This document shows positions 41,649-52,292 of a DNA stretch of 64,000 bases, in pieces. The notes under the pieces are model-generated. The model ran no database searches. It was not told the origin of the DNA and worked only from the letters and a program-made list of their open reading frames with translations. Numbering within the stretch: position 1 is the stretch's first letter; each line of letters opens with the position of its first letter. Both the position numbers and the translations under genes were made by a program. This stretch comes from Caproiciproducens galactitolivorans (GTDB taxonomy: Bacteria > Bacillota > Clostridia > Oscillospirales > Acutalibacteraceae). The stretch lies in NCBI RefSeq assembly GCF_026672255.1, contig NZ_JAPOHA010000004.1, positions 177,876-241,875 on the forward strand, read 5' to 3'.

Positions 41649-42785
41649 ATGAATCAGAACGAGATCCCTGCTCCTGAACTTACGCTTGACCCTGTTCCCG
41701 AGCAGCCCGTTACCGCGCAGGCCATCCTCGCACAGGCGGCTCCCGCAGCCGGGACGACGCCGGAACCGCAGCTTACCCCTGCCGAACAGAAAATGGTGGC
41801 TGATTTTGCCGCGAAGATCGACCTGACGAACAGCAATCAAATTCTGCAATACGGCGTGGGCGCCCAGAAAAAGATGTCCGACTTTTCCGAAAGTGCGCTG
41901 GAGAACGTGCGCACCAAGGATTTGGGCGAAGTCGGGCAGATGCTCTCCGGCGTGGTAGCCGAGCTGAAAAGCTTTGATGTGGACGAGGAGGAAAAAGGGT
42001 TTTTCGCGCGCTTCAAGCGCGGGGGCAACCGGATTGCCGCCCTGAAAGCCCGCTACGCAAAGGCGGAAACCAACGTCGACCAAATCTGCGACGCGCTGGA
42101 AGCGCACCAGGTGCAGCTTTTGAAGGATATCTCCGTTCTGGATAAGATGTATGAGGTCAACAAGACCTATTTTAAAGAGCTTTCCATGTATCTGCTTGCC
42201 GGAAAAAAGAAGCTGGAGCAGGTGCGTTCCGTCGATCTGCCCGCCTTGCAGCAGAAGGCGCAGGCCTCCGGCCTGCCGGAAGACGCGCAGGCGGCGAACG
42301 ACCTTTCCAATATGTGCTCCCGCTTTGAAAAGAAACTGCACGATTTGGACCTGACCCGCACGGTGTCGATTCAGATGGCGCCCCAGCTGCGTCTGGTGCA
42401 GAACAACGACCTGATTATGAGCGAGAAAATCCAGTCGACGATCGTCAACACCATTCCGCTGTGGAAAAGCCAGATGGTGCTGGCACTGGGCGTGGAACAT
42501 TCCACCCAGGCGGCCAAAGCCCAGCGTGAGGTCACGGATTTGACCAACTCCCTGCTGCGCAAGAACGCCGACACGCTCAAAATGGCGACGGTCGAAACGC
42601 AGCGGGAATCCGAGCGCGGCATTGTGGACATTGAAACGCTCCAGCATACCAATGAAACGCTCATTTCCACACTGGATGAAGTCATGCAGATTCAGCAGGA
42701 AGGCCGCGAGAAGCGCGCGCAGGCCGAACAGGAGCTTCGGAAGCTGGAGACCGACCTGAAAAACAAACTCCTGCAATTGCGTTAA
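41649..42785 (+). CDS. telA: Toxic anion resistance protein TelA
   Basis: 378 residues, soluble and almost wholly helical, with long coiled-coil stretches. Conserved TelA segments: KIDLTNSNQILQYGVGAQKK, FFARFKRGGNRIAALKARY, LKDISVLDKMYEVNKTYFKE and VSIQMAPQLRLVQNNDLIMS. TelA/KlaA proteins are linked with tellurite and antimicrobial stress tolerance. Start ATG 41649 has GGAGG; it follows xpaC by 37 bp and ends at a strong terminator. Confidence 0.92.
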   Translation: MNQNEIPAPELTLDPVPEQPVTAQAILAQAAPAAGTTPEPQLTPAEQKMVADFAAKIDLTNSNQILQYGVGAQKKMSDFSESALENVRTKDLGEVGQMLSGVVAELKSFDVDEEEKGFFARFKRGGNRIAALKARYAKAETNVDQICDALEAHQVQLLKDISVLDKMYEVNKTYFKELSMYLLAGKKKLEQVRSVDLPALQQKAQASGLPEDAQAANDLSNMCSRFEKKLHDLDLTRTVSIQMAPQLRLVQNNDLIMSEKIQSTIVNTIPLWKSQMVLALGVEHSTQAAKAQREVTDLTNSLLRKNADTLKMATVETQRESERGIVDIETLQHTNETLISTLDEVMQIQQEGREKRAQAEQELRKLETDLKNKLLQLR

Positions 42786-42839
42786 GTCCGCCTCATAATA
42801 CCGGTTTTTTTCTCTCTGCCGTATCGGTGAGAGAAAATG

Positions 42840-42867
42840 AAAAGACAGGGCAAAAGCCCTGTCTTTT
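42840..42867. terminator. Bidirectional terminator between telA and kdpE
   Basis: AAAAGACAGGGC / GCCCTGTCTTTT with AAAA loop; T-rich or A-rich flanks on both sides serve both converging genes. Confidence 0.88.
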
Positions 42868-42931
42868 ATTTTTAAAAGGCGGTACACGATTCCCCGGAAC
42901 CGGTTGGGGCGGGGAAGACGGAACGCCCCCG

Positions 42932-43627
42932 TTATTCGTCTGCGAAACGGTAACCGACGCCGATTTCCGTCAGAATATACCGCGGTTTGGCCGGGTCTTC
43001 TTGCAGCTTGCGGCGGATATTCGCCATAAACACCCGCAGGGACTGGTTATCGCTTTCCAGATACGAGCCCCAGACCTGCCGGATAATAAAGGTATGGGTC
43101 AGCACTTTTCCCGCGTTTTGAACCAGCAAAGCCAGCACATTGAACTCCATGGGCGTAAAGTGGATTTCCTTGCCCGAAAGAAGCACCTGATGCTTGTCGA
43201 GGTGAACTTCCAACTCGCCGATTTTAAAATCGCTCTGTGCGGGGGCCTCGTCCTTTTTATGCAGGCGCCTTAAAATGACCCGAATCCTTGCCAGCAGCTC
43301 GTTAATGCTGAACGGCTTTGTCAGGTAGTCGTCCGCCCCCGCGTCCAGCGCTTCGATTTTTTCGTGATCCTGATCGCGCGCGGACACAACAATAATCGGC
43401 AGATCGGAAACCGCGCGCGCCTGCCGGATGATTTCCAGTCCGTCCATATCCGGAAGCCCTAAATCCAGAATCATGATATCGGGGTGCAGGGTAGCAAGGA
43501 AATTCATCGCTTCTTTTCCGGTGGTCGCCTGCACGGAGCGGTATTCCTTTGATTTCAGGGAAAATCCGATAAAGGATAAAATCTGCCGGTCATCTTCCAC
43601 GATTAAAAACAGTTCGTTTCCCGTCAA
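42932..43627 (-). CDS. kdpE: KdpE-like OmpR-family response regulator
   Basis: 231 residues. Receiver: LIVEDDRQI, phospho-Asp in IMILDLGLPDMDG, Lys in DDYLTKPFSI; C-terminal winged helix ending RPRYILTEIGVGYRF-like. Start is the TTG at 43625-43627, which overlaps the kinase stop (TTGA) with GGGAGG nine bases upstream. KdpE regulates the high-affinity potassium ATPase kdpFABC, which is not in this window, so the regulon may differ. Confidence 0.85.
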   Translation of the reverse strand: MTGNELFLIVEDDRQILSFIGFSLKSKEYRSVQATTGKEAMNFLATLHPDIMILDLGLPDMDGLEIIRQARAVSDLPIIVVSARDQDHEKIEALDAGADDYLTKPFSINELLARIRVILRRLHKKDEAPAQSDFKIGELEVHLDKHQVLLSGKEIHFTPMEFNVLALLVQNAGKVLTHTFIIRQVWGSYLESDNQSLRVFMANIRRKLQEDPAKPRYILTEIGVGYRFADE

Positions 43628-45129
43628 TTTTTCATACCTCCCTGATACGGAAGCCAAAAGCGCAGGGTCGCCCCGCCTTCCGTATTATTTTCCGCCAGAA
43701 TGGAACCCCCGTGGGCGTCGATAATGGATTTGCAGATCGTAAGGCCCAGCCCGATTCCGCGTTTGGAATCCGCCTGCCCGTGATCGGCACGGTAAAACAG
43801 GTCGAACACATGGGGAAGCTCGTCTTCCGGGATTCCCGTTCCATGGTCGGCGACGTTAAACCACACCTTATTGTTTTCGGGGTACACCTCCACGCGGATT
43901 TCCTGTTCCGGCGCGGAATGTTTCACCGCGTTGTCGATCAGATTAATCAGTACCTGTATAATGAGCTTGCCGTCCATGGGGACGAAAAGGACGTCATGCG
44001 GAATTTTTACCGTGATCTTCTGCTTTTCCGCGTATTTTGCCGCGCGCTTCACCGCTTCCGCAACGATTTCCTCCACGGCTTCCTGCTGTATATTCTGAAT
44101 CATTTTGCCTTCCTGTATTTTGGTCAGACTTAAAATATTTTCAACCATATGGGTAAGCCAGTTCGCGTCGTCATAAATTGCCCGCGCGATTTCCCGGTTT
44201 TCGTCCTCCTCCAGATTGTATTGCAGAATTTCCGCCAAACCCGAAATTCCCGCGAGCGGCGTCCTTAAATCATGGGAAATCGAGCGGAGCAGGTTACTTT
44301 TCAGTTTTTCCCGTTCCGCCTGCGCCTCCACTTTCTTTTTTTCATCCGCCAGATGCTCGCGCTCCATTGCAACGCAGATCTGAACGGCAACCGAACGAAG
44401 CAGCTTTTCCTCGTCCTCTCCGGCCGGGGCGGCGCCGTCCGGAAAACAAAGCATACCGTACCTTTTGGCGTGGCTGGAAACAGGAAGGACGTATTTCCCC
44501 TTTTCCTTCGTTTCCGCTTGCGGAGCCGGTTTTGAAATCACCCTGTGCTCCGCAGCGGAATAGGTGTATTCCCAATCGGGAACCCCGTCTTCGCCCAGCG
44601 TGACAAAGCAGGTGTCGCAGTCCATCAGATTCGAAATACAGCGCACGGAAACGGATGCCACTTCCGGTACGCCGGAAGCTTTCGCCAGCGAACTGGTGAT
44701 CTGATAAAGCATCCGGGTAATCCCTTCGTTTTTGCTCGCCAGAGCGGACGAATCCAGAATTTCGCTGGTAAGCGTACTGGTTAAAACGGAGGCCAGCAGC
44801 ATAACGACAAACGTCGTAAAATAATTCCGGTTGTACACATGAAGCGTATAATAAGGCTCCGTAAAGAAATAGTTGAAGCATAAAATATTCGCCACGGACG
44901 CGGCCAGCCCGTACATGTAGCCGCGCGTAACGCGGGCGATGATCAGGACGCACAGAATATAAACGACCCCGATACTGATTTCCGCAAAGCCCCAGAACCG
45001 GAAAACCAAAGCAACCAATGTTGTTAATAATATAACAATCACGGATACGGTAATCTGCGCCGCAACGGAATGCATGGTGCTTTTCCCCGCGCTCAGCTTT
45101 AAGATCTCCAAATCAAACCGATCTTTCAT
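43624..45129 (-). CDS. Short KdpD-like sensor histidine kinase
   Basis: 501 residues from ATG 45129. Contains the four-helix DUF4118 membrane domain (about 25-125, including ANILCFNYFFTEPYYTLHVY), a GAF-like domain (about 145-270), HisKA with SISHDLRTPLAGISGLAEIL and a HATPase domain (INLIDNAVKHS, DHGTGIPEDEL, GIGLGLTICKSIIDAHGG). It lacks the ~370-residue N-terminal KdpD and Usp domains of the classical enzyme, so its sensing input is not canonical. Operon with the KdpE-like regulator. Confidence 0.87.
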   Translation of the reverse strand: MKDRFDLEILKLSAGKSTMHSVAAQITVSVIVILLTTLVALVFRFWGFAEISIGVVYILCVLIIARVTRGYMYGLAASVANILCFNYFFTEPYYTLHVYNRNYFTTFVVMLLASVLTSTLTSEILDSSALASKNEGITRMLYQITSSLAKASGVPEVASVSVRCISNLMDCDTCFVTLGEDGVPDWEYTYSAAEHRVISKPAPQAETKEKGKYVLPVSSHAKRYGMLCFPDGAAPAGEDEEKLLRSVAVQICVAMEREHLADEKKKVEAQAEREKLKSNLLRSISHDLRTPLAGISGLAEILQYNLEEDENREIARAIYDDANWLTHMVENILSLTKIQEGKMIQNIQQEAVEEIVAEAVKRAAKYAEKQKITVKIPHDVLFVPMDGKLIIQVLINLIDNAVKHSAPEQEIRVEVYPENNKVWFNVADHGTGIPEDELPHVFDLFYRADHGQADSKRGIGLGLTICKSIIDAHGGSILAENNTEGGATLRFWLPYQGGMKN

Positions 45130-45386
45130 TTTCGCACTCCCACCGCCGTCTGCCGCAATACGAGGCTGAAGGCAGTCCGTTTCCAACAGGATTTATCGTG
45201 GTATTATTATGCTCCCGCGGATAGGGAAAGTCAATCTTTCTCAAGGCTTTGAGCGGCGGAAGGAGAGCACGGCGCCGGGGATGTTTCCGCGCCGCCAAAG
45301 GGGTAAGCTGCCTGCGGTCTTAAAAGAAGAGATCTATTGGGAGAGACCGGAGACGGACAGCAAAAACCGGAAGCAAAAACGCGCAC

Positions 45387-45417
45387 AAAAAAAGCAGCCC
45401 GGCCGAAGCCGAACCGC
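45387..45417 (-). terminator. Terminator of the chemoreceptor gene
   Basis: Minus-strand GCGGTTCGGC / GCCGGGCTGC (with G-U pairs), TTCG loop, then seven T residues. Confidence 0.8.
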
Positions 45418-45427
45418 TTTCCTATTT

Positions 45428-46660
45428 TTAATTTTTTAGTTTGAATCTTTCAACCAGCTCTTTCATGGATTCCGCCTGACCGGAAAGCTCCTGGCTCGCC
45501 GCCGCGCATTCTTCCGAAGTTGCCGAATTGGTTTGAACCACACTGGAAATCTGATCGATACTGAGCGTTATCTGTTGAACGGAGCTTGCCTGCTGTTCCG
45601 AAATCTGTGCGATCTCCTGAACCTGCTGAACCGCCTCCTGCGTTTCGTCCACGACTTTACGCAGCGCATCCGCGGTGGTATCTGCAATCTTTGTGCCGTT
45701 TTCTACTTCCGCGATGGAATTCTGAATCAGGATGGTTGTGTTTTTTGCCGCGTCCGCGCTTTTGCTTGCCAGATTCCGGACTTCATCCGCCACAACGGAG
45801 AATCCTTTTCCGGCCGCGCCCGCCCTTGCGGCCTCCACCGCGGCGTTTAAAGCCAGAATGTTGGTCTGGAAAGCGATATCCTCAATCGTTTTGATAATCT
45901 TGCCGATTTCATTCGAGGAAACGCTGATTTTATCCATGGCGGCCAGCATTTCCTGCATATGCCGGTTGCTGTTTTTCAGCTCCGCATTGACATTGCCGAC
46001 ATTTTTGCTCGCGTTCACGGCATGATCTGCGTTCCGTTTTATGTTTTCCGATATTTCCGTAATCGCCGCGGACAATTCCTCTATGGAGCTTGCCTGTTCC
46101 GTGGCGCCCTGCGCCAGCGCCTGCGCGCTTGAGGACACCTGGTCGGAACCGCCGGAAACCTGTTGCGCAACCTGCCGGATCTGGGCAAGCACGTTGTCCA
46201 GCGAATCGACAATCCCGAACATCGATTCCTGAAGCTGAACGAAATTGCCTTTAAATTCTACGGTGCTCTGTATACGAAGGTTCCCCTGCGCCAATTTCCC
46301 CAGATTGCCATTTAAATCCGATATGTAGGCTTTCATGCTCGCGTTGGTTTCCTCCAAAGCGGCGCTCAACTGACCGATTTCGTCCGCGGAGTGATTCGCG
46401 ATTGTTATGTTCAAATCGCCCTGCGCCATTTTCTTCGCCGCGTTGGTTACGTCGTTCACCCTGCCGCACACATCTTTGGATATATACAGGGCAATCAGTA
46501 CGGAAGCCACAAAGGATACTGCCAGCACAATGATAATCGGCAGGGACGTTATCCCCGACCGTACCCCGAAAAGGCTGTACACGCTTCCGATACTGGAAAT
46601 GATAAATACCACAAGAAAAGCAGCGACCAGTTTTCTCTTAATTGGAATATTTCTGAACAT
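45428..46660 (-). CDS. Methyl-accepting chemotaxis protein
   Basis: 410 residues. Two membrane helices (about 10-30 and 38-60) separated by under ten residues, so it has no extracellular ligand domain; HAMP-like region follows ([20 protein letters not shown]) and a cytoplasmic signalling coiled coil with the hairpin tip [20 protein letters not shown] and [20 protein letters not shown]. It may sense a membrane or cytoplasmic cue or partner. Monocistronic, own terminator. Confidence 0.92.
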   Translation of the reverse strand: MFRNIPIKRKLVAAFLVVFIISSIGSVYSLFGVRSGITSLPIIIVLAVSFVASVLIALYISKDVCGRVNDVTNAAKKMAQGDLNITIANHSADEIGQLSAALEETNASMKAYISDLNGNLGKLAQGNLRIQSTVEFKGNFVQLQESMFGIVDSLDNVLAQIRQVAQQVSGGSDQVSSSAQALAQGATEQASSIEELSAAITEISENIKRNADHAVNASKNVGNVNAELKNSNRHMQEMLAAMDKISVSSNEIGKIIKTIEDIAFQTNILALNAAVEAARAGAAGKGFSVVADEVRNLASKSADAAKNTTILIQNSIAEVENGTKIADTTADALRKVVDETQEAVQQVQEIAQISEQQASSVQQITLSIDQISSVVQTNSATSEECAAASQELSGQAESMKELVERFKLKN

Positions 46661-46802
46661 TCATGAATCCTTCTTTCATGCTAAAATGTTTTTAGAACAT
46701 GTACCCGATTTTTTAGAGTATTTTCTTATATTATAATAAACAAAAATGTAGAAATTTTGAACGAACAGCAAAATAATGCCAAAAATTTGGATAAAAGAGG
46801 AT

Positions 46803-46848
46803 AAAAAATCCCGCGGCGCCGGTTGTTTCCGGCATCCCACGGGATTTT
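46803..46848 (-). terminator. Terminator of eno
   Basis: Minus-strand AAAATCCCG…CCGG / CCGG…CGGGATTTTTT, immediately after the enolase stop. Confidence 0.85.
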
Positions 46849-46850
46849 CC

Positions 46851-48149
<1,299 letters not shown>

Positions 48150-48320
48150 TTACCTCCCTATTCTGTTTCCGTTTTTGCCCTGAAAGGGTATTCCTCCGGT
48201 TATAAACATTTCCGAAAAGGTACCGTTTATACTTCCTCGTTCCGTGCATCCTTCGGGGACTGCCGAAGTGCGGGCGCAGCACCGGCGGAAAAGCCCTTCC
48301 GGCCGGCAGGTACGTCCGGT

Positions 48321-49052
48321 TCACACGTCCCCCATTTGGATAATCATAACAGGAATTTTATTTTTATTCAAGCCGCCGTCAAGGATTTGAATCGCATTTT
48401 GGGAAAAGCCCTGCTCCTCTTTTTTGTATTTGATATATGTATTTTTTATTTCCCCTTTCCTGAACTCCCTCCGGGTTTTTGTAAGCTCCGTGTATTCTTC
48501 CTTTGTCGCCGCCGCAAAGCCGTCCGCTTTCAAAGCTTTGTCGATTTGGGGCATCATATCCGAAAACGCAACGCCCTTTGTTACAAACGTGAAATCAACG
48601 ACGCCGCCATCCGTCCAAATTTCATACGGCGGCAATCCGATCACATCGTCCAAGTTTGGATACGCGGAAAGGTCCGGCATGTAATAACCCGCGTTTGCCC
48701 GCGCAACATCCCCAATGCGTACGGTGTTATCCGTTTTCTCATACGTGATTTTTGTGCGGAACAATCGGGAGATATCGTTCAGATTCATATAGACGTTCCC
48801 GTTCATTTTATAGGCGGCCGCGTCGGTTTCGGCGTCATAATACTTTACGCTTACCCTGCTTTTGGGGTCCGGAGCTTCTTCACTCTCCTTCTGTTTTGAA
48901 GCATTTTCATTCACATTGATGACCGGACGGGAAAGACCGGAGGAACCGCCCGCTTCCGGCCCGGCCGCCGCTTTTTCCCCGCCGAACGCATTGCAGCCCG
49001 CGGCGGCAAAAAACGCTAAGAAGCAAACTACTAGAATTTTACGGATTTTCAT
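48321..49052 (-). CDS. Lipoprotein with stalk/copper-amine-oxidase-N-like domain
   Basis: 243 residues from ATG 49052, picked for AGGAGGG upstream; an in-frame opening to 49208 adds 52 unrelated residues. Lipoprotein signal with lipobox AAGC (Cys20). After a Gly/Ser/Glu linker, about 80-135 (VYMNLNDISRLFRTKITYEK then VRIGD) resembles the copper-amine-oxidase N-terminal beta domain common on Clostridia surface proteins. The remaining ~110 residues are unassigned. Extracytoplasmic; function unknown. Confidence 0.68.
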   Translation of the reverse strand: MKIRKILVVCFLAFFAAAGCNAFGGEKAAAGPEAGGSSGLSRPVINVNENASKQKESEEAPDPKSRVSVKYYDAETDAAAYKMNGNVYMNLNDISRLFRTKITYEKTDNTVRIGDVARANAGYYMPDLSAYPNLDDVIGLPPYEIWTDGGVVDFTFVTKGVAFSDMMPQIDKALKADGFAAATKEEYTELTKTRREFRKGEIKNTYIKYKKEEQGFSQNAIQILDGGLNKNKIPVMIIQMGDV

Positions 49053-49328
49053 AGAATACCCTCCTAAGGCTATCGAAAAAATCAGGGAAACGGCCCTTTC
49101 CATTTTCCGATTTTTCGGCCGCATACGGGAATGCTGAGAAAAGAATCGGCAAGCGGTAAAAAGAACGTTTTTTATTATACGATATAGCCTTTCATTTTTA
49201 TTCGACAATAGGTATAGACAACCAAGGAAGGAATTTGCAACAATATTATGAAAAGTATTCTACTGCCAGTCCGTCCATTTTCGAAGCCGGATGGGGCGCG
49301 CCGTGCGGCCGGACGATCTTTTCGCCCG

Positions 49329-50144
49329 TTATGCGCCCTTTTCCTTCTTGGAAGCCTTTTTTGCCTTTGGCGGCGTTTTTTCACCCTGACTCTGCTCGAT
49401 ACTCGCTTTCAGCGCGTCCATCAGGTTGATCACGTTGCCGGCTTCCGGTTCGTCTTTCGCCGCGACGACTTCCTGGCCGCTGATCTTCTGTTCCAGAACC
49501 TGACGCAGGCGTTCCTGATATTCATCATGGTACAGTTCGGGTTCAAACGGCTTTACCATGGAGTTGATCAGCATTTTTGCCATTTTCAGTTCTTCCGGGT
49601 TCACTTCCGGCTTCGTATAGGTTTTCGGCATCTCTTTCATTTCATCCTTGTAAAACATGGTTTCCAGTAAAATACCGCTTTCCGAAGGCATGATTACGAG
49701 CAGGGCCTCCTTCGTTCCCATCACCGTTTTCGCCACCGCCACTTTGTTTTCGTCCTTCATCGCCCGGCGGAGCAGCTCGAAGGCTTTTTCCCCGCCCGCG
49801 TCGGGCGCAACGTTATAGGTTTTATCGTAATAGATCGGCTCAATATTCCCGATGTCCGTAAAATGCAGAATCTGAATCGTGCGGTCTTTTTCAGTTTTAA
49901 TTTTTTCGAAGTCTTCGTCCGTCATAATCACGTAATGGTCTTTATCGTATTCATAACCCTTTACAATATCCTCCGGCTTCACTTCCTCGCCGCAGTGCGG
50001 GCAGGTTTTCTTGTACCGAATCCGCTCCTTTGTTTCCTTGTGAAGCTGATTGAAATGAATATCGCTGTCCTGCGTCGCCGTATAAAGCGAAACGGGAATA
50101 TGCACCAGTCCGAACGAAATAGCGCCTCTGTGCGCAACAGCCAT
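49329..50144 (-). CDS. ku: Non-homologous end-joining protein Ku
   Basis: 271 residues from ATG 50144 (AAGGAG site). Opens RGAISFGLVHIPVSLYTAT with YKKTCPHCGEEVKPEDIVKG, the bacterial Ku hallmarks, and ends in a Lys-rich tail (KKASKKEKGA). Ku homodimers thread onto double-strand ends and recruit ligase LigD. No ligD lies in the window, so the partner must be elsewhere. Useful to spores or stationary cells. Confidence 0.95.
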   Translation of the reverse strand: MAVAHRGAISFGLVHIPVSLYTATQDSDIHFNQLHKETKERIRYKKTCPHCGEEVKPEDIVKGYEYDKDHYVIMTDEDFEKIKTEKDRTIQILHFTDIGNIEPIYYDKTYNVAPDAGGEKAFELLRRAMKDENKVAVAKTVMGTKEALLVIMPSESGILLETMFYKDEMKEMPKTYTKPEVNPEELKMAKMLINSMVKPFEPELYHDEYQERLRQVLEQKISGQEVVAAKDEPEAGNVINLMDALKASIEQSQGEKTPPKAKKASKKEKGA

Positions 50145-50261
50145 AAAAACACTCCTTGCTTTTTTCTTTATTATGGCTGGATTCTGAAAAATTATAGAAA
50201 GAATTGCACCGGCGGAAAGAAAAGAATATTTTTGGGGAAATACTCTTTTTCGTTTAAAAAT

Positions 50262-50304
50262 AAAAAAACTCGGCACCCCGGCAGGCTGAGTTGCCGGGGT
50301 GCCG
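50262..50304 (-). terminator. Minus-strand terminator upstream of ku
   Basis: Perfect 13-bp stem CGGCACCCCGGCA / TGCCGGGGTGCCG followed on the minus strand by AGTTTTTTTATTTTT. It lies 118 bp ahead of the ku start and would stop transcripts entering from the right. Confidence 0.85.
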
Positions 50305-50334
50305 ATAAATCTACTCTCCTAGGGGGGAGAGTAT

Positions 50335-50450
50335 AGGGACACGCTTTCTAAGTGGTTTTCACTGACGAAAAGTCCTATGTTCGCTTTCCGTTGGAGGAGC
50401 ACCGCCTGCGGTGCGGGGGAAACGGCAAAAAGACACTGTGTGTCCCCCGG
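50335..50450 (-). repeat. R1 partial copy E
   Basis: On the plus strand reads ACACGCTTTCTAAGTGGTTT TCACTGACG then TTTCCGTTGGAGGAGCACCG and GGTGCGGGGGAAACGGC, i.e. the right edge of an R1 unit plus the right-hand module, in the orientation of copies C and D. The cap and most of the unit are missing. Confidence 0.7.
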
Positions 50451-50687
50451 CCTTGCTCCCGGCATGCGGCGCCGGGAGGCCGGAGTCTGTGGTTTTATTC
50501 ACACCAAGGTGAAAATGTGTAGAAAGCTTATCGAATCAGGCGGCGGGAAGAAATTGGACCTAGGGCAGATGGAACAGTATGGGAAAAGCATTCCGCCGCC
50601 CGAACGCAAGGCATAAAAAAACGCCGTACACGGACTTTCATCCATATACAACGCCACCATGCACAATGCGAAATTCGAAAATACCTC

Positions 50688-50716
50688 TGTACAAAACTGT
50701 AACCAGGGGGTATAAT
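50688..50716 (+). promoter_or_regulatory. Promoter for candidate small RNA
   Basis: TGTACA (50688-50693, four of six to consensus) and perfect TATAAT (50711-50716) with a 17-bp spacer. Confidence 0.6.
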
Positions 50717-50721
50717 AGGAA

Positions 50722-50826
50722 ACGCAATGTGCTGATTATATCAGTTGCGTATGGAGCTTTGGTCTCCGTATGCAGGGGACAGGCGCGCCAACGCTTGTTC
50801 CTGCATTGCACTTTTATATTTTTATG
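50722..50826 (+). ncRNA. Candidate structured small RNA
   Basis: Directly after the promoter. Hairpin 1: ACGCAA (50722-50727) with TTGCGT (50745-50750), inner CTGA/TCAG. Hairpin 2: GCGTATGGAG with CTCCGTATGC (50747-50773; ten perfect pairs, loop CTTTGGT). Hairpin 3: AGGGGACAGGCG with CGCTTGTTCCT (50774-50802). Alternatively GCAATG (50724-50729) pairs with CATTGC (50804-50809), closing a multibranch. T-rich end (50811-50825). No start codon with a ribosome site, no recognised family. Confidence 0.55.
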
Positions 50827-50910
50827 CCTTACAAGCAGATTATAGCTCTTTTATTCGAATAATGCAACAGGAATTTTGAATTTAAATGTCTAAACAGGAA
50901 TTTTTATAAA

Positions 50911-50936
50911 GCAAGCGCCGGAAATCCGGCGCTTGC
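50911..50936. terminator. Hairpin terminator between small RNA and R1 copy B
   Basis: GCAAGCGCCGG / CCGGCGCTTGC, AAAT loop; on the minus strand followed by TTTATAAAAATT, so it mainly faces transcripts from the right. Confidence 0.7.
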
Positions 50937-50984
50937 TCTATAATTTATGTGATTTATAGATTGAGCGTACACATTGTTCCTCCA

Positions 50985-51482
50985 GCGGAACGCTAACGTA
51001 GGACTTTCCGTCAATGAAAACCACAAGGAAAGCGGACACCTGAAAGGTCTTTTAGGGATACCTCGGGTCAAGGGGCTTTTATGGAACTTTCTTGACAGGG
51101 GAGGTTAAGCCTGCACGCACATTTATAATGGGGTACTTTTTTTCCTCTAAACTACCTCGGAGGAACGTCAATGAAAACCACATAGAAAGCGTGTACCCCA
51201 CAGGCTTTTTGGGGATACCTTCGGGGTGCAGGGGGCTTTTATGCAACCCTCCCGCCGGGAATTCAAAAGCCCCCTGCTCGTCCTTTGCCTACTTTCGGAC
51301 GATTCCGAAAGTAGGGGCCCGCCCGGCCTGAGGGCAAACTAAATCATTTCTGTAATTCAATATTAAACATAAAGGAATAGGTACGGCCTATCCGAAAATA
51401 TACGCAGCTCCTCGGCCTGAGGGCAAGCTAAATCATTTCCGTAATTCAATGTTATAAACAAAGAATCAGATTCGACCCGTCA
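50985..51482 (+). repeat. R1 repeat locus B: two tandem units, cap, and duplicated tail
   Basis: GTCAATGAAAACCACA recurs at 51011 and 51167 (156-bp period, near the 159 bp of locus A). The cap with hairpin arms CCTACTTTCGGA / TCCGAAAGTAGG is at 51288-51315, and the tail CGGCCTGAGGGCAAACTAAA TCATTTCTGTAATTCAA ends near 51363. A second copy of the tail follows (51413-51482) and runs into the stop codon of the response regulator gene. Confidence 0.85.
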
Positions 51483-52292
51483 GAACAAAGTCTGCGTCGC
51501 TTCATTCCCCCCCTTTTCCAGCGCGTTGACAAATTTAATCGGTGAACAGCCGATGTATTTTTTAAAGACCTGTATAAAGTATTTATAATCCTGAAATCCA
51601 ACGGCCTCCGCGATTTCATAGACCTTCATATCGCTGTCTTTCAGCATCTTCACCGCCCGCACAATACGGTACCGGTTCAGAAAATCATTGAAAGTATAAT
51701 TTGTTTCTTCCTTGAACTTTGCATTCAGGTAAGTTACGCTGACGTTCAGGCGGCCGCACAAATCGGAAATCGATATTTTCTCGCAGTAATGTCTGTCGAT
51801 ATAGTCAAGCATTTCCTTCCCGTATTTCGACTGATGATTCCGGCAGGCCATGCCGGCCAGCAGGATATCCGTTTCCGCCGCAATCTTCCGGGACCGGCGG
51901 AATGCCTCGATCTCCCCTTTTTCCGCTATTTTAGCCGCCGTCTTTTTTAGCGCTTTTCCCAGCAGGTCCATGTCCAGCGGTTTTAAAAGGTACTCCGTAA
52001 CGCCGAGCGAGACCGCTTCCTTGGCATAATCAAATTCACTGTAACCGGAAAGAATGATCGCTTCAAAGCCGTATTCTTCAATGCTTTTTTTCAGCATTTC
52101 GATTCCGTCCAGAAACGGCATTTTTACGTCCGTAATGACAATATCCGGACGGAACCCGGCGATTTTGTCCAGCCCGTCCTTGCCGTTTACCGCTTCGCTT
52201 ACAATCGTACAGCCGTATTCCGCCCAGTTCATCATGAACATCAGCCCCTTGCGGATAATGTCCTCGTCTTCGACCAATAAAACTTTATACAT
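51480..52292 (-). CDS. YesN-type AraC-family response regulator
   Basis: 270 residues from ATG 52292, which overlaps the end of the kinase gene by eight bases. Receiver: KVLLVEDEDIIRKG, phospho-Asp in IVITDVKMPFLDG, Lys in EYLLKPLDMD. C-terminal AraC helix-turn-helix pair (ISDLCGRLNVSVTYLNAKFK; YEIAEAVGFQDYKYFIQVFK then GCSPIKF). Short for a YesN because the central region is compact. Its last codons and stop lie against the R1 tail. Probably controls the importer operon just upstream (right). Confidence 0.92.
   Translation of the reverse strand: MYKVLLVEDEDIIRKGLMFMMNWAEYGCTIVSEAVNGKDGLDKIAGFRPDIVITDVKMPFLDGIEMLKKSIEEYGFEAIILSGYSEFDYAKEAVSLGVTEYLLKPLDMDLLGKALKKTAAKIAEKGEIEAFRRSRKIAAETDILLAGMACRNHQSKYGKEMLDYIDRHYCEKISISDLCGRLNVSVTYLNAKFKEETNYTFNDFLNRYRIVRAVKMLKDSDMKVYEIAEAVGFQDYKYFIQVFKKYIGCSPIKFVNALEKGGNEATQTLF

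Noticed and set aside
50377..50616. 79-residue plus-strand frame starting in R1 copy E
   Set aside because: Starts inside a noncoding repeat, without a ribosome site, and has no recognisable features.
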